Assembly: GCA_024760905.1 (NCBI GenBank)
Contig: CM045733.1
Location: 40,087,501-40,151,500 of the forward strand
Source: Plotosus lineatus
Taxonomy: Eukaryota > Chordata > Actinopteri > Siluriformes > Plotosidae
Length of the DNA: 64,000 nt
Direction of reading: 5' to 3'
Part shown: positions 35,041 through 46,870 of the stretch, in pieces
Layout of the letters: each line of letters begins with the position of its first letter
Position numbering within the stretch: position 1 is the stretch's first letter
Translations under genes and position numbers: made by a program
Notes under the pieces: model-generated
What the model saw: only the letters and a program-made list of their open reading frames with translations
Databases searched by the model: none
Told to the model about the DNA's origin: nothing

Positions 35041-35165
35041 TCATTATCATTCATTTTCTGAACCGCTGAATCCTAATTAGGGTCATAAGGAAGATGGGGC
35101 CCATCTCAGCTGCCTGCGGGCGATGGTGGGGTACACTCTGGACAGCTTGCCAGTCCATCGCAGAC
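35041..35165 (-). repeat. SINE tail fragment
   Basis: The minus strand ends with CGATGGACTGGCAAGCTGTC, CCTAATTAGGATTCAGCGGT and TCAGAAAATGAATGA, the same tail as 34427-34765. GATACCAAT occurs at 35026-35034 and again at 35166-35174, a possible 9-bp target duplication. Confidence 0.65.
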
Positions 35166-35474
35166 GATACCAATTATTATAGAGGGAAAATAAATTAATT
35201 TCATTGGGCAATGATGAAAATAATCAAATTATGTTCTATGATACTCTATCGATCCTATTGCTCTGGGAAGCAGATCTTTCTTTATCCCACTGAGCTCCAC
35301 CACTTGATCCACCACGACCACCTTTCTCATCAGTATCATCATTGTTCCCTCCTTGCTGGATAATTTATATCCTTCTTGGTTTAATACTTTTCCTATGTCC
35401 TACAGTATAAATCTGATCTACAGAGCTCTGACGTTGTGTAAGCGAAGAGCAAAATCATGTGGATTGGCTCTTAC

Positions 35475-35605
35475 CTTCACTGCAACAAGCATCTTGTCCT
35501 TGGTGATACTGAGATTATAACACTCTGCCAGGAAGACCTTCCCAAAAGCACCTTCGCCAAGCTCGCGCTTCAACACAATGTCCCGTCGCTTTATGTGCTG
35601 CACGT
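35475..35605 (-). CDS. ntrk3: NTRK3 (TrkC) kinase exon: ATP-binding loop
   Basis: This internal exon of 131 bp begins after a TTTTCTGCAG acceptor and ends GTGAAG|GTAAGAG. It encodes the start of the kinase domain: [15 protein letters not shown], the glycine-rich loop [15 protein letters not shown], a short loop with LSITKDKM, and the strand with the ATP-binding lysine LVAVK. Its first two bases (AC) complete a codon begun in the preceding exon, expected to be Tyr from the family but not seen here. The exon ends in phase 0 and joins the TLKDP start of the 20799-20971 exon. [10 protein letters not shown] and CYNLS fit NTRK3 closely. In mammals, alternative splicing before this exon yields kinase-less TrkC; the alternative exons were not found here. 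Confidence 0.95.
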
Positions 35606-37046
35606 CTGCAGAAAAGAAAAAAAAAAAAAGATTTTTTTGGTAATGTTTTACTTTCACAGAAAATGATTTGGTTCCTTTATGATGTAGAATTGAGACTTTT
35701 TAGAAAAAAAAAAATCAAATAAACCATTTTGGTGAAAACAACCTGCCAAATCTCACTTCAATGAATGTGGAGTTTTTGCTTAGATTTGAATAAAATAATT
35801 CAGAGTTATCTTCAAACAATGACGCATCATTAACTGGGAAGATCTCAAACTTTTCCATAACACATACCAAAACTAATTTCTATCAAAACAATTACTCAGA
35901 AGGCATTGATTGATTTTCCAGAACACCTGCTCTGACTTTATATTCACATGGTCCTTCTATCACTGCCATGGGGGGAAGGAGAGAGGGAGACAGAGACTGG
36001 GGGGGGGGGGGGGGGCTGTGTGGTAAAAGGTGGATATGTGAGGTGGATCTCAGCGAGTGTAATTTGTAAAGTGCCTCGACCCGTCATTCATTGTGATAAC
36101 TCATCTCCGAGGAAGACGCTGCCACGGAAGTCATCACTCAGGAGGAATTTATAGATACCAAACTCCTCACTGATCTCACAGACCTTCAGACATGTCAGAT
36201 CTGTTCTGTTGCATGGACACAATACAAAAGAATGAGATCACCTGGTTTTCGTCTGCCTCACAGAGCATCCTCAGGCTGCCCTCTTGTTCATCTAAAGAAC
36301 TCGTATTTCTTTTATTTGTTTTCAGTGATTTCTGCAAAGCCTCAAATAAAATGAATATTTTCATCCTCCAGGACAGATAACAATTTAAACTGAAAGATTT
36401 TACTCAACCAAACACAATATTATCTATTCATAATAATGCACAATAGAAAAAAAAGCTAAGGGTTAATCTCAGATCTGCTGCACAGGAAAATCAGAGCCGG
36501 TTATTTTAATAACTTAAATCTTATTTTCCTCCTCAGGTCCTCAAAAGGTTCATACTGATGACCAAAACAAACAAATAAATAACTAATTTAATTAAAGAAT
36601 AACTGAGTAAATGTGAGAGAATGGATTAATGGGTGGGGTTTTGTGGTTAGCATCAGGGTGGGGCTTAGGAGTGGAATTAGAAGTTTGTTTAGGAGTAGAG
36701 AAAGAAGTTATAGCGTGGTGGAATTCAGGGATAGAGTGAAAGGTTAGAATGAGAGGTGGGGTTTAGAGGTGTGTGAAAGAAATAAGGCTATTATATTTTT
36801 TGGGCCACCAGGGATTTAGGTCAGTTCGTAGTAACTGTCTCCGCTTTATCCTCCGGAAGGTCGGAGTTTAAATCCAGCCACGTCATACCATAAGACGTTA
36901 CAATTTGGGAGTTGTTGCTTCCTGCTTGGCGCTCAGCATCAAAAGGCTAGAACAACAAAATAACTGGCGCTGCATGGTGGTGACAAGTGCATTGAGCATA
37001 CACATGTATGAAATATGCACTAGACAAGCACCCATAATAATAATAA
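35606..37046 (-). other. NTRK3 intron, nothing recognised
   Basis: A G run at 36000-36014 interrupts a GA-rich tract. Short open stretches on both strands around 36180-36380 and 36900-37090 have no motif. No upstream exon was found. Confidence 0.45.
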
Positions 37047-37641
37047 GGCACACTTTAAAGCCTTTAATCCTCAAAAAAAGCTTATGGTGCACCTTATAAT
37101 CTGGTGCACCTTGTGTGTGGATGCAGCCTCAGCTCCATCTCACTGACACCCAAGTGAAGCAAACTAGTTCAGAGTTTACCATCATTATGGTGGATTAACT
37201 AAAGAACTTCAACCGCTAGATATTGTTGTCAACAGGTCGTAAGTTAGAGGGATCTGGGCTTTATGTCCAAATACCGGGATAAAGCACTGCTACAGGTGTC
37301 CCCCTGAGACCTCGGATTAACTTTCTTGAATTTAAAGTTACGCTGATACAGCTCCTTACGAGTAATGCCCTCCGTTCTGTCATGAACACAATACTCATGC
37401 GCTCTCTTTATGGGGGTGTGGCTGAGAGAAGGTCTCTACCCAGGAAGACTTCTAATCTCTGTCTCCATTGATCTGTCTCCATGCACGAGGGAATAATAGA
37501 TAATAAAATATAATACAATAATAAAAAATAATATAGGGATCCAGCCTTTATGTCCAACTCACATAAATGTTAAACTCAGACATGGAAGATGAAGCATTTG
37601 ACGGATTTGTGGAAGAGGAATGAACTGAAAAAGTGAGTTTA

Positions 37642-39263
37642 TAGTGGTATGAAAAAGTATCTGAACCTTTTGGAATTTCTCACATTTCTGCATAAAATCA
37701 CCATCAAATGTTATCTGATCTTTGTCAAAATCAAATAGATGAAAAAACAGTGTCTGCTTTAAAAAAAACACCCAAACATTTATAGGTTTTCATATTTTAA
37801 TGAGGATAGCGTGCAATCAATGACAGAAGGGGGAGGAATAAGTAACTGAACCATCACATTTAATATTTTGTGGCTCCCCTTTTGGCAGCAATAACTTCAA
37901 CCGGACGCTTCCTGTAGCTGCAGATCAGTCTGGCACATTGATCAGGACTAATCTTGGCCCATTCTTCTTTACAAAACTGCTGTAGTTCTGTCAGATTCCT
38001 GGGGTGTCTGTCATGAATCGCTGTCTTGAGGTCATCTCAATGGGGTTCATCTCAATGGGGTTCAAGTCTAGACTTTGACTTGGCCACTCCAGAACATGTA
38101 TTTTGTTCTTCTGAAACCATTCTGAAGATGATTCACTTCTGTGTTTTGGATCATTGTCTTGTTGCAGCATCCATCCTCTTTTTAGCTTCAACTGTCTGAC
38201 AGACGGCCTCAGGTTTTCCTGCAAAACATCCTGATAAACTTTTGAATTCATTTTTCCATTAATGATTGCACGTTGTCCAGGTCCCGAGGCAGCAAACCAG
38301 CCCCAAACCATGATTCACCCTCGTACCATGCTTCACGGTGGGGATGAGGTGTTGATGTTGGTGAGCTGTTCCATTTTTCCTCCACACATGACAGTGTGTG
38401 GTCCTCCCAAACAATTCAACTTTGGTTTCATCAGTCCACAAAATATTTTGCCAAAACTTCTGTGGAGTGTCCAAGTGCCTTTTTGCGAACATAAAACAAG
38501 CAACAATGTTTTTTTTAGACAGCAGTGGCTTCCTCCTTGGAGTCCTCCCATGAACACCATTCTTGGCCATTGTTTTACATATAGTTGATGTGTGCACAGA
38601 GATATTGGACTGTGCCAGTGATTTCTGTAAGTCTTTAGCAGACACTCTAGGGTTTTTTTTTACCTCTCTGAGTATTCTGCGCTGAACTCTTGGCGTCATC
38701 TTTGGTGGACGGCCACTCCTTGGGAGAGAAGCAACAGTGCCAAACTCTCCATTTGTAGACAACTTCTCTGACTGTCGATTGATGAACATCCAGACTTTTA
38801 GAGATGGTTTTGTATCCTTTCCCAGCTTTATACAAATCAACAATTCTTGATCGCAGGTCTTCAGACAGCTCTTTTGAGCGAGCCATGGTGCACATCAGAC
38901 AATGCTTCTCATCAAGACAGTTCTTACCAGGTGTGTGTTTTATAGTGGGCAGGGCAGCTTTAAGCCACTCATCAGTGATTGGGCACACACCTGACTTAAA
39001 TTGTTTGGTAAAAATTGGTTTCAATTGCTCTTTAAGTCTCCTTAGGCAGAGGGTTCAGTTACTTATTCCTCCCCTCTCTGTCATTGTTTGCATGCTATCC
39101 TCATTAAAATATGAAAACCTATAAATGTTTGGGCAGTTTTAGTTAAAGCAGACACTGTTTTTTCATCTGTGTGATTTTGACAAAGATCAGATCACATTTG
39201 ATGGTGATTTTATGCAGAAATGTGAGAAATTCCAAAAGGTTCAGATACTTTTTCATACCACTG
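37642..39263 (-). mobile_element. Tc1-like transposon, complete ends, broken transposase
   Basis: The element is 1622 bp with TA duplications at both sides (37640-37641 and 39264-39265). The ends (T/C)AGTGGTATGAAAAAGTATC are inverted repeats that extend inward about 120 bp through AATTTCTCACATTTCTGCAT and a AGCAGACACTG block. Confidence 0.92.
37860..38886 (-). pseudogene. Tc1 transposase, frameshifted
   Basis: Start ATG at 38886 (MARSKELSEDLRSRIVD) and stop TAA at 37860 span about 342 codons, the usual Tc1 length. In order there is a paired-like helix-turn-helix (GKGYKTISKSLDVHQST), a GRPPKMTPR hinge and the second HTH (SNISVHTSTICKTM). The first catalytic Asp lies in ILWTDETKVELFG, the second in QQDNDPKH, and the Glu in SLDLNPIEM, consistent with the DD34E family. 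The frame breaks near 38740 (after VVYKWR), near 38290, and again after the NPIE motif. Around 38030-38060 a 15-bp stretch is duplicated so that NPIEM occurs twice in a row at the catalytic Glu. The enzyme cannot be made from this copy. Confidence 0.9.
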
Positions 39264-39555
39264 TATTGTTTTATATTGTTACAGCTTAACAATGTTGAGA
39301 GTTATTGTGAATGAGTTGAATCAAGTTAAACTTATCTGAATTTTGTTTCACTTAATGGGCCTTATAATCCGATGTGGCTTGTGTATGGACAGAGATCAGT
39401 CAATCAGCGTTCAGTGACATTGCGGCTTGTAATCCAGTGCGCCTTATGATCTGGGAAATGCAGTGCAATTAAGAGTGAAAAAATAGAGTAGGGGAAGACT
39501 TTAGGCTAATAGTAAATAAATACCAAATGGTAAATGAAATTTACACCAACCTGTT

Positions 39556-39558
<3 letters not shown>

Positions 39559-39654
<96 letters not shown>

Positions 39655-39747
39655 TTGAAAGTGGGTGAATACTCCATATGGCTAACATTACAGTGACATC
39701 TGCTATTTACTGAGTGGTCCATAATCACTAACCACCCATGCTGGAAA

Positions 39748-39830
<83 letters not shown>
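39559..39830. repeat. Two (CA)n microsatellites separated by 97 bp
   Basis: The arrays at 39559-39652 and 39750-39830 are both pure CA. The spacer is not a visible repeat. Confidence 0.97.
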
Positions 39831-39833
<3 letters not shown>

Positions 39834-40734
39834 TATGAATCTAAAGTATTAAACCTCTTTAAAAAAACAACTATATTTGGAGTTTTTTGTTCTGTAACAA
39901 GTGAAAGTTGAATGTGAAGTTAAAGCAGAGATGAACATAAACCAATAAACAGAAATCAGTTTCAAATAAATAAATATTTAAAATAATAGTAATTTAGCTC
40001 TTAGCCAAAGGCAACACATATTTCTTTAATAGATATGAATGAAAAGTGTTGGCTTGTTCTGACTCCCATCTGGTGTATTAATTACCTGATGAATTAATGT
40101 TGTTCTGATTGTTTTAGGTTTTATTTATTTATTTATTTTCGCGAATTATTTAAAAGTTAATTTGGTTCGGGTACACATTAATGTCTGAGTAATAGAACCA
40201 ATCAGGAACAAACTAATGTTACATACATGACAAATGAAAAATCCTGTATCGGGGGAGCTGGGCGAGATCTTTTACTGAGTTTGGTGTTGGTTCTTCAAAG
40301 GTTTATGATATAAATCACAGATCTTAATGTTCCTAAAAGCACTTCGGAATAAAGTTCTAATTTTTCTATGTGTGGGATATTCCAGCAGTGTTTTAATAAT
40401 GAATTCAAGGAAAGTTTCCATTAAATATTTACAATGTTGTATTTATTTGAAATATCCCATAAAGAAAACCCTTCATAAATCTAAAATGCTACAAGAACAG
40501 TGTTCGTGGTAGTTACGGAAGTTTCTGACCACAATTAGAATCAACTCTAGGAGGCATATAACTCAGTGATGCCCCAAATAGAAAATGGGTGGTACTTCCT
40601 CGTAGGGTCCTACAGTATGTATAGCAGAGAACAATAAAGATTAAATCTTCATTTTTAACATTAATATGAGCAAAATACAAGAACCCTTGTGATACAAGAA
40701 CATGAACAAAAATAACAACCCTGAACAATATGTT

Positions 40735-40738
<4 letters not shown>
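39831..40738. other. Intron sequence, nothing recognised
   Basis: AT-rich sequence with no supported feature. Confidence 0.4.
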
Positions 40739-40808
<70 letters not shown>

Positions 40809-40834
40809 GTTGAGAGAGAGAGAGAGACGGAAAG

Positions 40835-40902
<68 letters not shown>
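40739..40902. repeat. Compound (TG)n ... (AG)n microsatellite
   Basis: A TG array with GGG interruptions (40739-40808), then a short mixed stretch, then a pure AG array (40847-40902). Confidence 0.97.
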
Positions 40903-40906
<4 letters not shown>

Positions 40907-41089
40907 AGGCAATATAGTGAGATTTTGATAACCTGCTTGTGTTCCTCCTGTGGTCATTGATGAAAGAACCTCACAGGGAGTGGTGTGATATGAGCAGATG
41001 GATGTGAGGAATGTTCTACAGTGACACTGGTGCAATAGTGATGAAGATGGTCAGTATCACTTTAACACTCCATGACCTGAGGGCATATG

Positions 41090-41096
41090 TGTGTGT

Positions 41097-41127
<31 letters not shown>

Positions 41128-41278
41128 TTCCATTATAGCTGCAGTGTTACCTGAAGGCCTAAAGGTCAAATAAAAGCTGCAGTCCTCCATCAATCTGTCT
41201 TTCAATTGATATAATGCCAGGAGACATGAAGAACCTCAACACTCACCCCCAACCCCTCTCTGTCGCTCTATCTGTCTG

Positions 41279-41348
<70 letters not shown>
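41090..41348. repeat. (TG)n with G run, and a (CT)n array
   Basis: A TG array at 41090-41110 ends in a run of about 17 G. A pure CT array occupies 41282-41348. The sequence between has no recognised feature. Confidence 0.95.
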
Positions 41349-41354
<6 letters not shown>

Positions 41355-41456
41355 TTTTAAAGGTGGTTTCAATGGCATAACAAATATTGACATTTTTATT
41401 GCTGAAGCTTACATACAAGTGAAAAAGGAAAAATTAAACACAATACAAATATTCTA

Positions 41457-41778
41457 GGCAGTGGTGGCCTGGTGGTAAAGGGTGCTGGATCACTGATCCT
41501 AAGGTTGGGACTTCAAGCTCCATTCACCACAAGGTTGTCACTGTCCTCTCAGTGCAGCTAACTGGGCTATCAAAGGCCAAAGGCGGGCCATGTCTCTCAC
41601 TATCTATGGTGAGAGGCTGTAAAAGAACCATTGTTGACTTTCGACACGAGTAGGCTGGATAGCTGCCAGTGTGTTTCCGCCCTGCGATGGCCTCTCGAGC
41701 TGTCCAGGGTGTACTCCGCCCTCACCCGGAGTCGGCTGGGATGGGCACCAGCCTCCCTGTGACCCTAATTAGGATTAT
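41457..41778 (+). mobile_element. tRNA-headed SINE, 9-bp target duplication
   Basis: AATATTCTA occurs at 41448-41456 and again at 41779-41787. The head is GGCAGTGGTGGCCTGGTGGT, with TGGATCACTGATCC in the anticodon region and a decayed B box (GGGACTTCAAGCTCC). The body has AGCTAACTGGGCTATCAAAG and ACCATTGTTGACTTTCG. The tail includes CCGCCCTCACCCGGAGTCGG and ends CCCTAATTAGGATTA. This is the most complete copy of the subfamily with this tail. Confidence 0.88.
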
Positions 41779-42010
41779 AATATTCTACAGTACAATAAAA
41801 AGTAAAGTCTGTCTCTTACAGTCTTTGTCTATTTCTCTTCCTTACTCACTTCTCCTTTCCTGCCTCTATCGCTTTCTCTCTCTCTCTCTTCCCCTCAGCC
41901 TTTCTATGTCTGTGTGTCTGTCTACCTGCCCATTTGTCTCTCTGTATAGCATTCTCCCAACCTCTCATTATCTCTCACTTCCTCACTGTCTCAGTCTTTT
42001 CCTGTTTGCC

Positions 42011-42175
<165 letters not shown>

Positions 42176-42179
42176 TGTG

Positions 42180-42890
42180 GCTCTCTCTGTGTGTCAGCAG
42201 TTTCCGGTGGGAGATGGATGACCTTCTCTAAGTTACAGGTGTAAACGTGGCAGGAAATTAATCCTAATTAGAAAACGTGACAGGACAGATCTGCTGGATT
42301 AATGACAGATTCACGTCGGCTCCTGTTCCATTAAATTCCCCAAAATCTATTTATCTCTGTGACATTTCATGAGTTTTCTCATTGGACTCCAATTTTATGT
42401 CATTTACATTTAATCAGGATCCATAGTAATGAAGTTTCTCCATTGGATCTTAAAGATAACACAGCTCTGTTCATATTACAGATGTTTATGATGAATCATG
42501 TTGGATCCTTTTCCACATTTAAAGTAAAAGTATGACTGACAACATGAATGCAAAAAAACAAATAGAAACTTTTTAGGATGGAAAAAGTCAATTAAAATGG
42601 TCTGGTTGCATAAGTAGGCACAAGTCTTGACTAATTCTGTATTAAAGCATCCACAGGTGGTAAGGCAGCACTCAGTGTTTACCGACATCGCACATTTTCA
42701 GTCAATGATTTAATTATCTCCTCCGTATAACATTGCTCTCAATGAATAATGAAAGGATCTCCTTCACAGCTTTCTTCCAATCAGTCCAAAGGTTTTAGAT
42801 GAGATTTCAACTTGATCCTTGACTGGACTGTTACAAAATTCTGAGTTTCTTTACCTGAAGCTGTTCAATATATACATGAAACTTCTGAAT
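42180..42890. other. Intron sequence, nothing recognised
   Basis: No supported feature is visible here. Confidence 0.4.
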
Positions 42891-42894
42891 TATT

Positions 42895-43155
42895 CTTTCA
42901 TTCATTTTTGAAGCTACTTAATCTGAATTAGGGAGGCTGGTGCCCATCTCAGCCAACTCTGGGAGAAGGTCATCACAGGGCAAACAAACAAACAAACAAT
43001 TATTCACACCGAGGGGTGATTTGGAACAGCCAATTAGCCTAATGTGCATGTTTTTGGACGGTGGGAAGAAATGTGATTATCCGGAGAAAACCCACACAAT
43101 CATGGGGAGAACATGCAAACTCCACCAGAGAAACACCCCAAGCCTGCAAACTGAG
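42895..43155 (-). repeat. V-SINE-type remnant
   Basis: On the minus strand it reads CTTGGGGTGTTTCTCTGGTG, TTTGCATGTTCTCCCCATGA, GTGGGTTTTCTCC and AAACATGCACATTAGGCTAA, ending with GGCTGAGATGGGCACCAGCC and CCTAATTCAGATTAAG. The order matches 15127-15418 and 19660-19892. The tRNA-like head is missing. Confidence 0.65.
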
Positions 43156-43164
43156 TTCAGTACA

Positions 43165-43250
43165 AGTATACCTTGGCTTATGTTGTAAATTGGTTCCGGG
43201 AAAGACAATGTACGTCAAAAATTACTTAACTCGAATTAGGTTGTCTCTAG
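43165..43250 (+). repeat. Possible Tigger-like terminus
   Basis: AAGTATACCTTGGCTTATGT followed by AATTGGTTCCGGGAAAGACA resembles the left end of pogo-type MITEs in this window (26365, 8016). No partner end was found. Confidence 0.35.
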
Positions 43251-43290
43251 TCTAGCCTATGCAAGACTACACTAAATTTACTTGTGTGTT

Positions 43291-43563
<273 letters not shown>

Positions 43564-43564
43564 C

Positions 43565-43930
<366 letters not shown>

Positions 43931-44120
43931 ACAGAAGGAAGCTTAACTCTTTCGTTTTTAGTTTAGTTTTTTTAGTTGTTTAATTCAGTAAATGTTTAAT
44001 AAATGTGGGCGCATTTGAGCCCATCTAGAGTTCCGATCCCTCAAGAAATCAAGTTAAAGTTGAGTTTGGCAAGCAGGAAATGCACTTTGAATTCCACATC
44101 TTGTGAGCGTGGCCTGCAGC

Positions 44121-44237
<117 letters not shown>

Positions 44238-44699
44238 CTCTGTAGGTATTATATATACAGTAGGCCCTCAACATTCGCGGTGGTTCAGTTCCGAGCCCTC
44301 CAGCGAATTGAGATAATCCGCGAGTTCTGTACCATGAAGTAAAACCCCATGTATCACGTCACATGTGTGAATGAGCAGCCGGAAGTAAATACTATGCATC
44401 TATTACATGTGCTAAAATATGCTTCTTAAACACATTCTATAGTCAGTCTTACTCATCAATATAGTATTAATGTAGTAAAATATAGTAATGATTAAGAAAA
44501 ACCTTTCAATTTTTACTGTAATTTTTATTGATGATAAAATATAAACATTATACAGCATATACTGTTGTAAAGCACTTGTTTTAAAGCCTTTTTCAATTAT
44601 TATTCCAGTACAGTACTTAAGTTAATTTTTGTGTGTGAGATGTTTAATGGTTAGAATGTTTGTGCGTAAGATTTTATGTTCTGTAGCATGTTTAACAAA

Positions 44700-45240
44700 T
44701 GATACCAAAAGGATAAACTTTATTACGCTTCATGTCCATTTATGTTGAACTTGGAGTGATGTCTTGGAGTGACGTCTCCAAGATGGCACTGCCTAGAGGG
44801 CAACGTTGCGGAGTTCTCAGACTCAAATTGTTTCTTTGTTCATTTTAATTTGTTTTATTTGTTTGTTCATGTTTTGCACTATGCTCATCTATGATCGTCG
44901 ACCCTACTACAGCTATGAGCAGCTTCAGCTTTGTGCAACTAAGCACCCAACAACTTATATCGTGAGCTAATATGCTCACATGGGAGCTCAATGCTAACCG
45001 CTAATATGCTCACATGGGAGCTCAATGCTAACCGCACTCCGTTTAACAAGAAGCCCAGGTGGAGTTCTCAGTCTCCGACGCTTGGTTCGCACTTCCGGCC
45101 ATACTGCTTGAAAATGTTCAGTCCCTGCAAAACAAGATGGACGAGCTTCATGCTCAGATTGCAGCGCAGAGGGATCTACAGGACTGTGTTTCTGTGAAAC
45201 ATGGCTCAAGGCGATTGCACCAGCCGGCTACACGGCCTTC
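44700..45240 (+). pseudogene. LINE 5' region fragment, plus strand
   Basis: After AACTTGGAGTGATGTCTTGG and CAAGATGGCACTGCCTAGAG come coding remnants, including VQSLQNKMDELHAQIA at about 45115. This resembles the opening of an APE endonuclease domain in fish CR1/L2-like LINEs (NVQSL-NK-DEL pattern, from memory). A 38-bp unit with AATATGCTCACATGGGAGCT is duplicated in tandem at 44963-45038. The fragment ends near 45240, where it meets the inverted copy. Confidence 0.55.
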
Positions 45241-45655
45241 ATCCCCTGCAATCCCAAGCGCCGGAGTCGTTGTTCGGCCCCCTCCCGCCTGGGCTTCTTG
45301 TCAGCTGGGGTGCGGCTCGCATTGAGCTGCATACCGTAGTATATTATCTCTGTTAGCCGCACCCCGGCGAACAAGCCCAGTTGAACGTGCTTAGTTATAC
45401 ATGCCCGAAGATACTCCGATCTTATAGCTGTAGTAGAGTCGACCGGTCGTAGACGAGCATAGTGCAAAACATGAACAAACAAAACAACAAATAAAACAAA
45501 TTAAAACGAACAAAGAAACAATTTGACTCTGAGAACTCCGGGATGTCGCCCTCTGGACAGCGCCATCTTGGAGACATCACTCCAAGTTCAATGTTAAAGG
45601 ACATGAAGCGTATTAAAGTTCATCCTTTTGGTATAATTTGTTAAACATGCTACAG
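45225..45655 (-). pseudogene. LINE 5' region fragment, minus strand
   Basis: Reading from 45655 downward it repeats the same region as 44700-44940 (AACTTGGAGTGATGTCTCCA, CAGAGTCAAATTGTTTCTTT, TTCATGTTTTGCACTATGCT). It encodes MLVYDRSTLLQLRSEYL, a start resembling the TYDR-TLL-LR opening of fish LINE ORFs. It then continues with QLGLFAGVRLTE and KPRREGAEQRLRRL. It is tail-to-tail with the plus copy. Confidence 0.55.
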
Positions 45656-45703
45656 AACATAAAATCTCATGCATAAACAAGAACTTAGGTACTGTACTGG
45701 AAT

Positions 45704-46870
45704 CTTCTTTTCCTTTCGGCTTTTCCCTTCAGGGGTCGCCACAGCGAATCATCTGCCTCCATCTCACCCTATCCTTTGCATCTTCTTCTCTTACACCAAC
45801 GACCTTCATGTCCTCCTTTACCACATCCATGAATCGTCTCTTTGGTCTTCCTCTAGGCCTTTTGCCTGGTAGTTCCAGCCTCAGCATCCTATTACCAATA
45901 TACTCACTATCCCTCCTCTGTACATGTCCAAACCATCTCAATCTAGCCTCTCTGACTTTGTCTCCAAAACGTCTTACATGTGCTGTCCCTCTGACGTACT
46001 CATTCCTAATCCTATCCATCCTCGTTACTCCCAAAGAGAACCTCAACATTTTCATCTCTGCTACCTCCAACTCTGCCTCCTGTCTTTTCCCCAGGGCCAC
46101 TGTTTCTAACCCATACAGCATCGTTGGCCTCAACACCGTTTTGTACACTTTTCCTTTCATTTTTGCCGGTACCCTCCTATCACACATCACACTGGACACT
46201 TTTCTCCAACCATTCCAACCTGCCTGCACACGCTTCTTGACCTCTTTTCCACACTCGCCATTGCTCTGGATTGTTGAGCCTAAGTACTTAAAATCCTCCA
46301 CCTTCCGTATCTCTGCTCCCTGTAATCTCACCGTTCCTCTTTGGTCCTTGGCATTCATGCACTCATGCTCTGACACATGCTCTGTCTTACTGAGGCTAAT
46401 CTTCATTCCCCTCCTTTCCAGGGCATACCTCCACCTCTCTAGATTTTCCTGCACTTGTTCTCTGCTCTCACTACAGATTACAATGTCATCTGCAAACATC
46501 ATAGTCCATGGGGAATCTTGTCTAACCTCGTCTGTCAGCCTGTCCATCACCATAGCGAACAAGAAGGGGCTGAGAGCTGACCCTTGATGCAGTCCCACCT
46601 CCACCTTGAACTCTTCTGTCACACCGACAGCACACCTCACCACTGTCTTACATCTCTCATACATGTCCTGCACCACTCTAACATACTTCTCTGCCACTCC
46701 AGACTTCCTCATGCAATACCACAGTTCTTCTCTCGGCACCCTGTCATATGCTTTCTCCAGATCCACAAAGGCACAATGCAGCTCCGTCTGACCTTCTCTG
46801 TACTTCTCCATTAACATCCTCAAGGCAAACACTGCATCTGTGGTGCTCTTTCTGGGCATGAAACCAAACT
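45704..46870 (-). mobile_element. 5'-truncated RTE LINE copy with 16-bp target duplication
   Basis: GGTACTGTACTGGAAT occurs at 45688-45703 and 46871-46886. The minus-strand frame is open from the junction to the stop at the 3' end, about 380 LINE codons. It starts at QFGFMPRKSTTDAV and runs through LEKAYDRVPREE, QGSALSPFLFAMVMDRL, the catalytic FADDIVICSES, KYLGSTIQSNGE and RWFGHVQRRDSEYIG to RGRPKRRFMDVV. The endonuclease and RT fingers are missing. The 3' end is the same GCTGTGGCGACCCCTGAAGG followed by AAGAAG. It is a young copy because the frame is unbroken. Confidence 0.93.

Larger units (their letters stand above)
37047..39463. mobile_element. hAT-like element interrupted by a Tc1
   Basis: The left end has ATGGTGCACCTTATAATCTG and CACACTTTAAAGCC-type sequence. 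The right end (39357-39463) has GGGCCTTATAATCCGATGTG, GACATTGCGGCTTGTAATCC and AGTGCGCCTTATGATCTGG. The recurring GCGCCTTATAATCCGGTGCG phrase is a common fish hAT-type terminus (from memory). The element is split by the Tc1 at 37642-39263. It has no transposase of its own. Confidence 0.5.

Noticed and set aside
39559..39830. Two similar CA arrays with a 97-bp spacer considered as a possible CRISPR-like array
   Set aside because: These are simple dinucleotide repeats; there is one spacer only and the genome is eukaryotic.
41090..41126. G run after TG array as a G-quadruplex regulator
   Set aside because: It could form one, but there is no gene context, and poly-G runs at microsatellite ends are often sequencing artefacts.
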